A DNA stretch of 64,000 nucleotides from Magnolia sinica (GCF_029962835.1 NC_080583.1:48835658-48899657), one strand, 5' to 3'. Positions 48,175-59,960 are shown, counted from the stretch's first letter. Notes: generated by a model from the letters alone, not told the origin. Program-made: numbers and translations.

Positions 48175-48763
48175 AGATGAGGGGATACCCCAAAAAATCA
48201 GAACATTCCGAGACTCACGTTGGCCCCACCTGATAAATTTATATGTTTTTGGTATGATTTACATCGTACCTGTGCCGCACCTAAGTCCTGAATTAGATTG
48301 ATTTTTTGGATCCACGGTGAAAATGTGGTGGCACACGTAATAGACAGAGGGTGGATCTGAAGCATGTTTCTCCATGTAGCGCTTAGTTAATGCAAGTCAT
48401 GCTTCCATGCATGATGTCAGGCTAATGTAGTCCAGGATAATTAAAATTGGAATTGATGCAACTTAACAATTTATACTTACCTAATTCAATTATCAGAAGT
48501 GGGGTTTTCAATAATCTAGACTGTTCACCTATTGAGAACTTCCATAGACTAAGCATGGACTTCAACATTTTTTTTTTTTTTTTGCAGATTTGAATATCTT
48601 AGCCTTTGATGTATGGACTATTATCATCATATTTCTCTCATTTAACATCTATATGTAGTACATAATTTCAAATAGTTAGGATTGTACTTTTGAGTTGATT
48701 CATGTGGCATAGCGCATTAGGGTGGAGCCATGATTTTCAATGGTCTGATTTGAGTCTCTTGCA

Positions 48764-48840
48764 AGGTATTCCGTAACGGTAACTGTGGTCGTAACGGCCA
48801 CCACTGTTACCTTTATAACATGAGGTGTCATGGCTGTTTT

Positions 48841-48888
<48 letters not shown>

Positions 48889-49100
48889 AATTGAAAAAAA
48901 TCTGAAAAACCTATATCGACCGTGTAATGGTCCATAACGGTGCTGTTACGGCCTTTACGGGAGGCGTAACGGGCTGTTAGGGGGGTTGTAACAGCCTTTA
49001 CGGGTCATTTTTCTGTAACGGCTGTTACGACTTTTAGGACCTTGTAACGTGTAACGGTTGCTACCGTTACCTTTACGTAACGGCTTTACGGTACACCATG
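48764..49100. mobile_element. CGTAACGG-rich miniature element with 9-10-bp target duplication
   Basis: Flanked by GTCTCTTGCA (48754-48763) and GTCTCTTCCA (49101-49110). The ends are imperfect inverted repeats, with GGTATTCCGTAACGG at the left and the reverse complement of CTTTACGGTACACC at the right. The interior is dense in TAACGG on both strands and holds a 40-bp TC tract (48842-48883). The duplication length fits Mutator-like better than hAT elements. Confidence 0.7.
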
Positions 49101-50253
49101 GTCTCTTCCATGCTATGTGATCATTCCCTATTTATTGATTTCTAATTGCTTCAACCATTGTACTCTTCCAAAGGATTTAGGAGAAGGATATGCTTTGGAT
49201 GAGGCTAGATCCCCTATGACTTTCATGGAATTAGTTTTTTTTATACAACTGTTGAGTATGTGTCCCACTATGATGTTTTCGAGGCATCCAACTTGTCCAT
49301 AAGGGTTGCTCCATCATGAAACTGGGATGCCTAAAAAAATAGGCTGATCCAACCATCACGTGGGCCATGAATTGAATTAGAGGTTTTTGGGCGGTTATCC
49401 AATGGTTCTATTGGGTGGCACGCCATGTTGTTTTTGTATGATCCAATCTGTAGTAAGCCCCTCCACGATGGTAGGATTTCCAAGAACTCAAGCCTATACA
49501 CTTATTAGGCGGGCCACACCATAGAGAACCATGGAAAACCACCCAAAAACCTCCAAATTCATGTCTTCGGGCTACTAAGATGAAATCTCTATGAGACCCA
49601 CCTCATTCATCACATGCACTATCTCATCTTCACCCCAGCACCCAAAAATCAGGCTGATCCAAAACTATGGCGGGCCACACCATAGAGGACATTATAAATG
49701 ATGCCTAAAACCTCTACATTCAAGTGACGTGTCCCATCTGAGTTTTGGATGGCCAGATGTCTAGGGCATATCTTCTTCCTGGTTGGACACATATGATGAA
49801 TGGATTGGATGGCATATACATGCCACATTTGGCCCTCACAAACTTGTGGATGGTTTTAGTGGTGGTCGTTCCCATCCAACTGTTTCTTGTGGTGTGGCCC
49901 ATCTGATTTTTTTTTTAATTATTATTATTATTATAATTTTTATCAGCTTGATATTTGGGCTCAGGACCAATCTTGGGGTGGCTCACCTTTGACGGATGAG
50001 GTGGATCCCATGCATTGCTAGCATAGTCACAGAGTAACGCTTGCATTTCATCTTAAAACCATACCCAACTAAGGGTATTTCTCTGCCAACAACAAAAGTC
50101 CTTCTAGCATCCAAAAATAGGACCCAAAAGATCCCTTTTAAAAGTAAGACTTTCAAGAAATTTGACCGTTTACGGTCCTTTTGGATGTTTATGAAAAGTA
50201 ACTTGGTAGTAATCCCTCGATGTTTTATCCCTCAACCAAAATCCCTTGATGGT

Positions 50254-50713
50254 AGTAATGAACCTTGTATGAAAATCACTATATGCACTCAATCCAAAAT
50301 GAGACTAAACTTAATGACTATTAAAAATCTAATCAGTCAAATGGGTAAGATTCTTGGCATATATAACATGGAAACAATTGATGGACCTGACCAGCATATT
50401 CAGAACCTGACAAATTAAATCCTAACTGATCATCCAAACCCTCTAGAAACCCTCTTTAACGCCTTAAAGTTGTCTATATCCAACCTGTAATATCAAAAAT
50501 TCAAAAGAGTCATATTAAGGGGTCCTTAGCACCTCTTAGAAGTAACCAATGGATCGACAAAATATAAACAAATTAAAATGTAGGCTCGCGGTGACTCGAC
50601 AGTAACATCATCATCCCGGCTTCCGTTTTTAGAACTAATAGGTGTCAAGGAACTTATTCTGTTAAACAGGATGGCGCCACCTGGATTGTCGTCTTGCCAT
50701 AAGTCGACGACTA
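50254..50713 (+). repeat. Dispersed repeat segment B, copy 1
   Basis: About 460 bp at high identity to 62955-63389. Shared words are GTAATGAACCTTGTATGAAA, CATATTC(A/G)GAACCTGACAAA and AGGATGGCGCCACCT. There is no long frame, and neither translation matches a known family. Confidence 0.85.
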
Positions 50714-51529
50714 TGGGAGCATCATACAAAGCTAGGCCAGATCCAAAAGCATTTAACTCAGTCCAGTATCACAGTTCACGTGGTCCCCACATTTCAATGA
50801 TTAGAATCTTTCATCTGGTGGATGCAAATCATGCAACATTGGATGTTGACTTATCCCAGCTATAGATTAGTGGAAGTTCTTTTCATTAGATATCAACTAT
50901 TAGTTATACGTTCAACCATCCAATTCCTTGTTGGAAATGGGATAGCCAGGACCGACCAATAGGGTGCTCTTCTCAGCAGCACTCATCAACAGTCTTAAAG
51001 AGTCCACAGACGAACGGTCCAGATCACTAAGGTCCAAGTCCACAAGATTGGGCTCAGCATTTGGATAGTGGACTAAGCCTGGTCTAGCCAATCTTGGAAT
51101 TTGGACAGGGTTTAGTACCACGTGTTTAGCACATCCAAGCCGTCAAATAGGCCAACCATTTCAATAAGATCACTTGGCGAGAAAATCACGCCAACCCACA
51201 TCGTGTGGGCCCCACTTGTATGTAGGGTCCTACCGATGGCCATCCATTGACATCAATGGCGTGGCCCACTCAATGAGTAGAATGGCCTGGATTTCAATTC
51301 AGTCGATCATTATGATGGAGCCGACATTTCCCACAGCTTAGATGTCTTACACATGTGACATGTTGGCGGGGAATGAGTTGCAGCACGGTAAGCTTGCAGT
51401 TCAAAGGACAATACCTGATCATTTCTATTTTAAAAAAATAAAAAATAAAAACTACTTCGAAGAACTAAAATGAGATATTTTCCCCCATTTTCACTCGAGA
51501 AAATACTACTAGTTTTTGCGATGTACATG
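50714..51529. other. Loop end, nothing recognised
   Basis: Non-coding sequence between dispersed segment B and the right arm of the inverted repeat. It carries common GTGGGCCCCAC words. Confidence 0.35.
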
Positions 51530-51572
51530 AATCTGTTTTGTGCAATCAATCAAAAGCTACAGAAAAGTAAGC

Positions 51573-51574
<2 letters not shown>

Positions 51575-51635
<61 letters not shown>
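51575..51635. repeat. (AG)n microsatellite
   Basis: About 30 AG units in the right arm, twice the length of its mirror at 47730. Confidence 0.95.
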
Positions 51636-51638
<3 letters not shown>

Positions 51639-52050
51639 TTGGAGAGGAGATGGAGCTTTCTGCAGCAAAAACCCTAAGAACACCGTTTTAAGGTTCAAGG
51701 GAAGAAGGCAGGAGAGAAGAGCTTCGCTCTTTGTTTTATATGAGGGGAGAGGAGAAAGGTTTTAGGGCTTTAGGGCAGAAGGTTGAAATCACACGTACCA
51801 TCCTCGGCCCGATTATACATCATTAGTTTGCTTGGGTTTTCAGTTTGGACCATCGGGGCCCATCATCGAGTGATCTAGACTGTTCATATTTTGGATCCCA
51901 CCGTCGATGGGCTATTCTAAGCAAAAGATATCTCCAGAACACATCCTTTACCTTTATATGGGTGGCTTCTAAATAGATGGTTGAGAATAGAAATGCATCC
52001 ACGGTCCACGTTCAAATAAAAAAGGTAGCCCAATTGAGAATAGAAATCCA

Positions 52051-52654
52051 ACCCAATCCAACCACAGGTCAGGAATTCTCAACCCAAGCGAGCTCGGTCA
52101 GGTTGGTCAGGTTGGTATATACTAATATTTTTGTTATTACATTATTCTATTATATTTTCAATACATGTCTTTTCTTCTTCTTCTTCTTCTTCTTCTTTTT
52201 TTTCTTATGATTTTATTAATTATATGTATTTATTTATCGTAAAGTACTTAAAAAAAAATGAACAAACAACCAAACTAAAATACAGGACAACTACTCTTTA
52301 AAAGTCATATTGTGTAGCACACAATCTATTTGGAAGAGAGAAATCTATCATATCTTCTTAGCTTGAGTCATCGAAAATAACGAAGACTAATGAAATCCGA
52401 TGTCACGGGAATTTCTTATGACTTCAATACAAATGATCCACACTCAATCATAATTTATAACTTATATATCGATTGGGTTTGGGTTAGGTCGAGCAACCCT
52501 GAGACCTCAACCCGAGCCCGACCCAAGTTTTATCGGATTAGTGTTTGTATAGCTCAATCCTAAGACTGAACCTGATACATCCTACCCAAGCCCAACCCAA
52601 TGTGAGATCGGTCACGGGTCGGTCGGTTGAACTTGCTTGACTTTCAGCCCTACC
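52051..52654. repeat. Insertion in the right arm, GGGTTGGGT-type
   Basis: About 600 bp absent from the left arm. It includes a TTC microsatellite (52171-52196) and stretches such as AACCCGAGCCCGACCCAAG. The right edge CTTTCAGCCCTA resembles a hAT-type tip, but the other tip and a duplication were not found. Confidence 0.45.
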
Positions 52655-52912
52655 ACGGCCCCATCTTGTTGTGTGAATGTCATCCAATTTGTCCGTCATG
52701 TGTGTCCAATTATGTTCTCAATAGATCTAAAAAGAGGGCAGATCCAGAATTTAGGGGGGCCACCTAAATTCATGGTGTGTAGGTCCACCTTGACGTGTGC
52801 ATGAAATCTAGTACGTCCATCATGTGTTGTCCCGCCATGTTCTCCTTGAATCCCAATTATGAGACAGTCCGAAACTCAGGTGGGCCACAACTAAAATCAG
52901 GTGGTGTGGCCC

Positions 52913-53524
52913 GCCTGAGTTTTTAGTTTTGGGTGTCCATTTAGGTATCCCTGAATGGATTGGATCGAGCATAAAAATAAAAATAAATTGTCTGCCCCCC
53001 ACAAATAATTTGGATAGTTTTAGCCATTGGCATCCCAAATGTTCATGAGGTGTGACCCACCTTTGTTTTTAATCGGACTGATTTACAATGGATGCACATT
53101 GGGTCCTACCCCTGGATCTGAGCAATGTGGTCCACCTAATGGCATTAGTCACATTTGATTTTGGCTGCCTGAGCCTGGCCCATTGATAGTCCTACTGCAT
53201 TCAAGCTTATTATTTCGCATGGCCCACGCCAAATATGACTCGTGCATTTAATGATTTGTGCATTTAATGCAATCAAGCTTATTATTTGGCGTGGCCCACT
53301 TGAGAGTTGGAGCTACCTCATTTTTGTGCACTTACCTTGAAATGATCTGAGAGAATGATGGAAGGCGTTGATAAACATATATATCACAATGGGCGCACCA
53401 CAGAACTGCTCATTTGTGTCTAGAGATCGGCGCGGGTAGGACACAATCCACATCATTTTTTTATGGGGTCATCTTAATAGTGGGGGCTACCTTATTCAAA
53501 CATCCCATCATCAACACATGGACC
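52913..53524. other. Non-coding, no gene seen
   Basis: Contains a short direct repeat (AAGCTTATTATTT(C/G)GC at about 53203 and 53275) and GGCCCAC words. Nothing else. Confidence 0.35.
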
Positions 53525-53587
53525 CATATGTGCAGTCGATTAGTTGCATGTGAGTGCGTGTGGTGTGGACAGGGCTGCAACTTGGGT
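53525..53587 (+). repeat. 64-bp duplicated segment, copy 2
   Basis: Partner of 47834-47897. It runs directly into the GGGTTGGGTT-rich miniature element. Confidence 0.85.
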
Positions 53588-53868
53588 GGGTTAGGTTGGG
53601 TTGGGTTAGGGTCAACCCAAGCCCAATGCAAGCTAAAGCGGACCCAACCTGCAATTCGGCCAAAACCAAAATACTACCCAAGGTACCAACCCAAATCCCT
53701 TTATTTTCAGCCCAAGACCCAACTCAACCCAACCCAACCAAATTCCAATCCAAGGTACCTAGGCCCAGCCCAAAATCAAATTCGAACCCAAGATACCTAG
53801 CCCAAACTCAAACCCAACCCAAATACATTTATTCTCAACTCTAACCCAACCCAACCCAACCCAAGGAC
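53573..53868. mobile_element. GGGTTGGGTT / AACCCAACCC miniature element
   Basis: Begins CAGGGCTGCAACTTGGGT and ends in a run of AACCC units followed by AAGGACCTG, giving a palindromic overall layout. The 3' tip looks shortened and no target duplication was found. Confidence 0.5.
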
Positions 53869-53916
53869 CTGAATTTATGTGATTATTCCCAACATGGGAA
53901 AACCTAAACTAACCAT

Positions 53917-54042
53917 CGTTTGGCACCACGGATTTGGAAGGATTTGAGGGTATTTCAAATCTATGGATTAGAGGGTATATGGAATTTCAAATCCTCACTT
54001 TGGGTGAATTTTGCAATCCCTCCATTTTGCTTGGATTAATAA

Positions 54043-54102
<60 letters not shown>

Positions 54103-54592
54103 AATGCAAGAGAGTCACATGGGTAACATATGTATCAATTAGTTATTAGTTTATTGTACAAGTGGCCCACCAATGAATCCCAAAATAATTAGATTATTAG
54201 GTGCATCATTAAAATTACATCAATAGAATGATCTGAGCAATCCAAACATTAGCCATGTAAACTAATGGTTAAAAATGTTTGTTAGTTGCTCACTTGTGAT
54301 CATTTGTTTCCAACTCATCCCAAGTTTGAAATTTCATCATTTTTTACCAAAGTATATATTTCAATAGGTTTATTACAATTATTATATCAAACATTAGTAC
54401 ATACACCAATTAAGAATATTAAAGTTAATTTCATAATTAAATTTAAACTCTTATAAATATATTACATAATTTAAATGCATAGCTATTTTTGGATTACAAT
54501 GGACTTTAAATCGAATGTGCCAAACACAATCAAAGATTTCCAAATTTAGAGAATTTTTCTTCCAAAGTATTATGAATCCACGGTACCAAAGC
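53917..54592. mobile_element. CGTTTGGCACCACGGATT miniature element
   Basis: The left end CGTTTGGCACCACGGATTTGG matches the reverse complement of the right end AATCCACGGTACCAAAGC. About 48 bp of TC microsatellite (54048-54095) is inside. The interior is AT-rich. The duplication is not clear. Confidence 0.5.
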
Positions 54593-54632
54593 CTTGACCA
54601 ATTTTCAAATTGGATACCTTGACTTTAGGACC

Positions 54633-55124
54633 TTGAGGGGGCGTTTGGCGTGTTAGATGGGATTAGGTGGGATAGAATTGCATTTGGTACCGTGTGCATT
54701 TCCATCCAGCATTTGGAGAGGATGAGAGGGTTGGGATTAGGTGGGATGGAATTGCATTTAGTCCCACGCAGGATTTATGTGGATTTTGAAATCAACTACA
54801 CATGTGGACCCCACATTGATGCATGCGCTTGTCCATGCCATCCATCCATATACACCATTTACACATGACATTCTGCTTATATATGTGCATAAGTGAATGA
54901 CATCCGTTGTGAATTTGGTCCGTTGATTACAATTCTATGGTCCACCAAACATGATTTTACTTAATCCGGTGTTTTCGGGTAGCAAAAATTTTATCCCAAA
55001 CATGGGATTGGATGGCTACAATACCATGGTATTTCCATACATACAGTCATTGTGCGATAATGATGTTAATCCCTTCTAATACAATTCAATACCATTCAAT
55101 TCCATGGCCCAAACACGCTCTCAA
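54633..55124. mobile_element. GCGTTTGG-ended miniature element
   Basis: TTGAGGGGGCGTTTGG at the left pairs with CCAAACACGCTCTCAA at the right. Inside are two GGGATTAGGTGGGAT(A/G)GAATTGC copies (54659, 54732). No clear target duplication. Confidence 0.5.
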
Positions 55125-55195
55125 CCTAACCCAATCCTTAGTCAGGGTTGAGTTGACGTGAACCCGGTTTGCATGTGGGGTTAGTAGCCCTTCAT

Positions 55196-55900
55196 TAGAG
55201 TTGTACACGAGCAGAGTTAGCTCGGTAACTCGCTTGACTCAACTCGAAAAAGCTCGACTCGACTCAGATCGAAATTGTGTTCAAACTGAGTCGAGCCATT
55301 TTTTGGGAGCTCGGAACATTTCGAGTTGAGTCCAAGCTGGACCTAGCTCGGCTCGGCTCGACTCGACTCCACTCGAGTCGGCTCGAACTCGACTCAGATC
55401 GAGTTTTAAGTACATATATAAGGGCTTTAAAAAAAAAAAAACCCTTATTCGCCCGACCCTAACCCATTTCGCCCAACCCTAACCCAACGAGCGTCCAGCG
55501 CCCAAATCGCCTGACCCTAACCCATTTCTCTCTCCCTTTCGCCCAAATCGGCCATCCGTTCGCCCTATACTCTCGCCGTTCTCCACCGCCTGACAAATAC
55601 TCTCCTTCCAGCGTTTGTCCAGACGACCTCTTCTCCCAATGTGAGTCCTCTCCTCCCCTCTCTCCATTTTTTTTTTTCCGGCGAGTAGCATCTGTCTGAG
55701 TAGCAGAATCCATTCGACCAGCGACCATTTTTCAGCTTGAACTCGGCTTGAACCGGACCGAGCTGTTGGGCGAGCCGAGCACGAGCTGCTGTTCCAAGCT
55801 CGAAGGCCAAGTTGAGCCGAGCATGTGCTAAGACTCAAGCTGTCTGAGTCGAGCACGAGCTGGGCAAAGCTCGGCTCGGCTTGACTCGTGTACACCTCTA
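55196..55900. mobile_element. hAT-type miniature element (GCTCGACTCG-rich)
   Basis: TAGAGTTGTACACGAG at the left pairs with CTCGTGTACACCTCTA at the right. It is flanked by CCCTTCAT (55188-55195) and CCCTCCAT (55901-55908), an 8-bp duplication with one mismatch, as in hAT elements. The interior is a degenerate CGACTCGAGCTCGGCTCG field on both sides of an A-rich, CCCTAACCC-bearing centre. Minus-strand frames here are not genes. Confidence 0.85.
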
Positions 55901-56985
55901 CCCTCCATTGTATTGTGGACCCTACCTCAAGAAAATAACATTAAAAAATGTAGTAATCAGCCAATCCCAACCATTCATTTGGTGGCTTTCTTTGTATCTG
56001 TGAAAAAGGATCCCCATGATGGACCATCCAACTAATACAAATGCTTATCCATACTCAGAAATGTATTCTGAAAAAAAAAATCAACCATGTCCAATCACTA
56101 TGTTGTCAAAATGTATGGCACGTCATCAGTGGCATCTCTAAAATTCTGTTGATCAAACAATTCTATTTATCCAAAATTTCCTCAACCGTTCATATTTTGT
56201 GGCAAAAATAGATGGCAGACATCAAATTTGAGGTAGTTTTAAGCTTATGGCCCATCCACATGTAGATTTAAACGGTCCAGATCTTTGCAAAACTATGCCA
56301 TGTTTGTAGCTGAAAAACCAAACCAGTTTGGACTCTGTAAGTATCTTGATGCTTATGCCTGACCCACTGGACCGACTGCATGCAATAGAATGAAATTAAG
56401 CCGTCAAAGTTGTGGGTCCCCATGGGCCATAACAGACTATCATAAGCCAAAATTATGCTTCTTTGATGATCCAACTATCAGATTGGACACTTGTATGATA
56501 GCTAAGAATGAAAATTATCCAATGATATTATTTCAGAAAATGAGTGTCCACAAATCAGTGGCAAGGATTTTTCAACCAATCGGATTATGGGACTGTGACT
56601 TAATGAAAGTGGACCCCACAATTTAGCCTTTTTAATTTGAGCTAATGTGAACTAAGTGCAGATTGTCTAAATGGCTAATGTATCATGCTGTATGTGTAAC
56701 TAGTATATATCAAGTATTCCCACACGACTGTCCATATATATGTAGGCAGACCTGCCCGGTACCTGACTGACCTGACCTGACCTGATTTTAATGAGTCTAG
56801 ATCTGATTATTTTGGACCCATTGAGAAATTGAGCAGGGTTCAGGTCTTATCATTTCAACATGGTTAAAAATCAAGTTTAGTTATGTTTAGGTCGGGTCCA
56901 CCAACTTGAATATGGTTAAAACTCAATAGGGTTATGTCGGGTCTAGGTCAAGTCTTATTAGCATTATTATTCACACATGTATATA
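55901..56985. other. Non-coding, no gene seen
   Basis: Ends in a decayed CCTGACCTGACCTGATT / GGTCGGGTCCA stretch (56745-56960), like the interior of other name-rich miniature elements. Nothing else recognised. Confidence 0.4.
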
Positions 56986-56989
56986 GAGT

Positions 56990-57704
56990 CATCCTCACCT
57001 GCACACCTTTGCACACGTGTCATGGTTACAAATTCCGAACGATCTATGTGATGCAACACCTTATGAAACTCCTAGGGCCCAACTTTTAACCTAATCCAAA
57101 ACTTTGATCGGCCGTAGCAAAGAGAAGCAAATCAAGGGAGGAAATTGTTTCCTTTTGCTATGGCCCACTAAAGTTTTGGATCATAGTAAAAGTCGGCCAT
57201 AAAAGTTTCACGGGGTGCTGCATCACATGGATCGTTTGGAATTTGTGCCCATGACATGTGTGCAAGTGAGGATGATGGTACACATCACCGTGGGCCTAGT
57301 ACTATATATGTAAGAGTAAAAGTTGGCCTTAGGAGCTTCATGGGGTGCTGCATCACATGGATAGTTTGGAATTTGTGCCAATGACATGTGCGTAGGTGAG
57401 GATGTTGGTACACATCACCGTGGGCCCAGTACTCTATATATAAGAGTAAAAGTTGGCTCTAGGAGCTTCACGGGGTGCTGCATCACATGGACATTTGGAA
57501 TTTGTGCCCATGACATGTGTTCAGGTGAAGATGATGGTACACATCAACGTGGGCCCAATACTATATATATAAGAGTAAAAGTTGGCCCTATGAGTTTCAT
57601 GGGTGCTGTATCACATGGATCGTTTGGAATTTGTGCCCATGACATGTGTGCAGGTGAGGATGATGGTACACATCACCGTGGGCCTAGTACTATACATACA
57701 TACA

Positions 57705-57715
<11 letters not shown>
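56990..57715. repeat. Foldback element with four tandem copies of one arm
   Basis: 56990-57275 folds on itself: CATCCTCACCTGCACACC, AATTCCGAACGATC and AACTTTGATCGGCC at the left pair with their reversed partners. The right arm is then repeated at about 130-bp spacing, with GGTGCTG(C/T)ATCACATGGA at 57214, 57344, 57474 and 57602. The array ends in TACA and TA microsatellites. Confidence 0.85.

Positions 57716-57746
<31 letters not shown>
57691..57746. repeat. (TACA)n and (TA)n microsatellite, left of copia element
   Basis: The TA tract is the insertion site of the copia element; its other half is at 61878-61929. Confidence 0.95.
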
Positions 57747-57752
<6 letters not shown>

Positions 57753-58316
57753 AAACAAATGTCTTAAAATCTGTCAGTTAGCATGGTTCGATGACATCGA
57801 ACCAGCTTTGATGTCATCGAAGCCAGTTCAATGACATCGAAGTTGGTCAATGCCATCGAATTTTTTTGCGATTTTCAGCCCCGGTCACTGGACAATTTTG
57901 GTCCTTGCTCGATGTCATCGAAGGTTTACACATTTGTTTGCGGAAATGCAGATTTTGTGATTTTTGTTTCCTATTCTGCTTCCATTTGTTTCTAAGTCTA
58001 TAAATAAGGGTGGACACCGGATTAGGAGGTATTCTAAGAGGTCGAAGTATTTCTAAAAGGGTTTAAGGGTTTCTAAAGGGGCTCTAGGGTTTCAAGGGGT
58101 GGAGAAAAGGTGAGGTTTGAGGATTGCTCAAGCCAGGTAAGTCCTTTATCTTTGTAGTATGTGCTTTCGTAGTGGAATTTGCTGTTGCTTTGTGCCGTGG
58201 TTTTTTCCCGCAAGGGTTTTCCACGTCAAATCTTTGTGTTTTTTGTGATTTCTTGGTGCTCTTGGATTGCTATTCTAGATTCATATATGTGTGATTCCGC
58301 AGACCAAACCCCAACA
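57747..58316 (+). repeat. 5' LTR of the copia element
   Basis: 570 bp. U3 has five near-palindromic TCGATG(A/T)CATCGAA sites at 57787-57922. A TATA box (TATAAATA, 57999-58006) follows. It ends directly before the primer site. Confidence 0.92.
57999..58006 (+). promoter_or_regulatory. TATA box, copia 5' LTR
   Basis: TATAAATA in AAGTCTATAAATAAGGG; the partner LTR has the same at 61561-61568. Confidence 0.7.
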
Positions 58317-58318
58317 AG

Positions 58319-58330
58319 TGGTATCAGAGC
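58319..58330 (+). other. Primer-binding site, initiator tRNA-Met
   Basis: Exact TGGTATCAGAGC two bases after the 5' LTR. Confidence 0.93.
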
Positions 58331-58371
58331 TATCGTTGGGGCACAGATCTGAATCTGCAGGATTCATAATA

Positions 58372-59104
58372 ATGGGAAACGCCAAGTTTGATATTGAAAA
58401 GTACTCAAGCAAAAATAATTTTGAGTTATGGAAGATTAAGATGATTAGTCTATTAACCAAGCAAGGCGAAGTTAAGGCTCTTAAGGAGTGGAAACTGACT
58501 ATGAAAGATGAAGAGGCGGAGACCCTTGATAGTAATGCTTTAACCTCCATCCGTTTATGTCTCACGGATGAGGTTCTCTACAATGTCATGAGGGAGAAAA
58601 CCGCGGCTAAGTTATGGGCGAAGTTGGAGGATGTCTATGCGAAATCCTCTGAAAATCGTCTATACTTGAAGTCACAGTGGTATACCTTCAAGATGGCAGA
58701 GGGTGGAGATCTGGAGGCCCACATCAGCAACTTTAATAAATTGGTTTACAAATTGATGGATATGGAGGAAGTAATCAAAGATGAAGAACAAGCATGTATG
58801 TTGTTGAATTCTCTTCCGGCATCGTATGAGTCATTCATGGACACAATATGCACCATAAATAAAACTCTGCGTGTCGACACCGTTATCTCGGCTCTTCAAG
58901 GGAAGGCCATGAGAAAGCGTAACAGCGACATGGAGACATCTTACGATGCACTGATTACGAGGGGCATGAATTCTGAGTAAGGTACAGGATCTTGGAGCTC
59001 TAAGTAAAAATCCAAGGACAAGGGTAAATGGAAGTGCTGAAACTGTGGGATGGAAGGACATGTGAAGAAGGATTGTACAAATCCTAAATCTAAGAGAAGA
59101 ATTT
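58372..59104 (+). pseudogene. Copia gag polyprotein with zinc knuckle
   Basis: ATG at 58372 (MGNAKFDIEKYSSKNNFELW) opens about 200 clean codons to TAA 58978. Motifs of the UBN2/copia gag family are NFELWKIKMISLL, LWAKLEDVYAKSS and LLNSLPASYESFMDTI. After the TAA the same frame runs into a CX2CX4HX4C knuckle (59035-59076: C, then a TGA in place of the usual W, NCGMEGHVKKDC). Three stops (58978, 59005, 59038) disable it. The capsid part is the best kept coding region of the element. Confidence 0.88.
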
Positions 59105-59204
59105 GAGGCTTCGTACAAGGAGGCTAACGCTGTCACGTTAGATGAATCGAGTGGATGCGATGGTGATGTCTTGTCTGTGTCTACGATCAGACGCCCATAC
59201 GATG

Positions 59205-59400
59205 ATCGTAAGGGTGAGTGGATTCTAGACACAGGCATCTTTTCATATGACTCCTCATCGGAGTTGGTTCACCAGCTACAGGGAGTGTGATGGTTATTTA
59301 TGGGCAATGATAGTTCCTGTAATGTTGTGGCTGTTGGTACGATACGTGTCAAGATGTTTGATGGAACAGAGCTGCAGTGGCTGTAGCGGATTCCACCTCT
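59205..59400 (+). pseudogene. Copia protease fragment
   Basis: EWILDTG near 59214-59236 is the aspartic protease active site. After a frame change come MTPHRSWFTSYRECDG and then GNDSSCNVVAVGTIRVKMFDG. Two or more shifts and stops. Integrase should follow but is missing. Confidence 0.75.
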
Positions 59401-59599
59401 GCATGTGTGGCATGCTAGGCATGACCACATGAGCGGGCAGGGCATGAAGGCTGAGACACGCAGATAGAGATACGAAGCAGGTGGAGCAGCCACCTACGAG
59501 AAGAATCACACCGCATAATCGCAGGTGATCGACAAGGTACACGGACGACTCCAATATCGTAGGGGATCTGTCTTCTATTCAGATGGCTTTAGGTGAGCC

Positions 59600-59960
59600 T
59601 GGTGCTGAGAAGTAGAAGGTGACTATGGACGATATGATGGACTTGTTGTACCGGACCGACACATGGGAGCTGGTGGAGCTTCTAGTGGGTCGGAAAGCAA
59701 TTGGATGCAGGTGGATCTTTAAGGGGATATAACATAGATGTAGAGCGAGGTTGGTAGCGAAGGGTCATGTCCAGAGAGAAGGGATCAGCTTCTCAGAGAT
59801 ATTCGCGTCGACGGTATAACAGGTGTTTATAAGATTTGTATTGGTGTTGGTTGGCCAATGCGATCTTGAGCTGGAAAGGATGGATGTGGAGTCTGCACTT
59901 CTGCACAGAAAATTGAAATAGCAGATCTACATGAAACAATCAGAGCGGTTCAAAGTTTAA
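59600..59960 (+). pseudogene. Copia reverse transcriptase fragment
   Basis: Frames pieced together read TWELVELLVGRKAIGCRWIF, RARLVAKGHVQREGI and ELERMDVESALLHRKL, then IYMKQSERFKV. These are the N-terminal fingers and the first catalytic block of copia RT (LDVKTAFLHG region). The later YVDD block was not found. Confidence 0.75.

Larger units (their letters stand above)
44613..52912. repeat. 8.3-kb imperfect inverted repeat (long-arm element or inverted duplication)
   Basis: The left arm is 44613-45341 plus 47583-47845; the right arm is 51530-52050 plus 52655-52912, reversed. Shared pieces include GGACAACACATGATGGACGTA, GAGGATGGTACG, GCCCTAAAGCCCTAAAACC and TTTTGATTGATTGCA. The left arm is split by a 2.2-kb Mutator-like element and the right arm by about 600 bp of GGGTTGGGT-type sequence. 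The loop is 47846-51529. No flanking target duplication was found, so it may be a long-TIR transposon or an inverted duplication. Confidence 0.75.

Noticed and set aside
55459..55895. Minus-strand frames of 80-140 codons
   Set aside because: They run over the degenerate CGACTCG field and its centre inside a hAT miniature element, in several frames at once.
57214..57715. CRISPR-like regular repeats
   Set aside because: Units are about 130 bp with no short repeat-spacer pattern, and the host is a plant.
57386..57754. 122-codon frame with internal repeats
   Set aside because: The repeats are the 130-bp tandem array of a foldback element, and the frame ends in a TA microsatellite.
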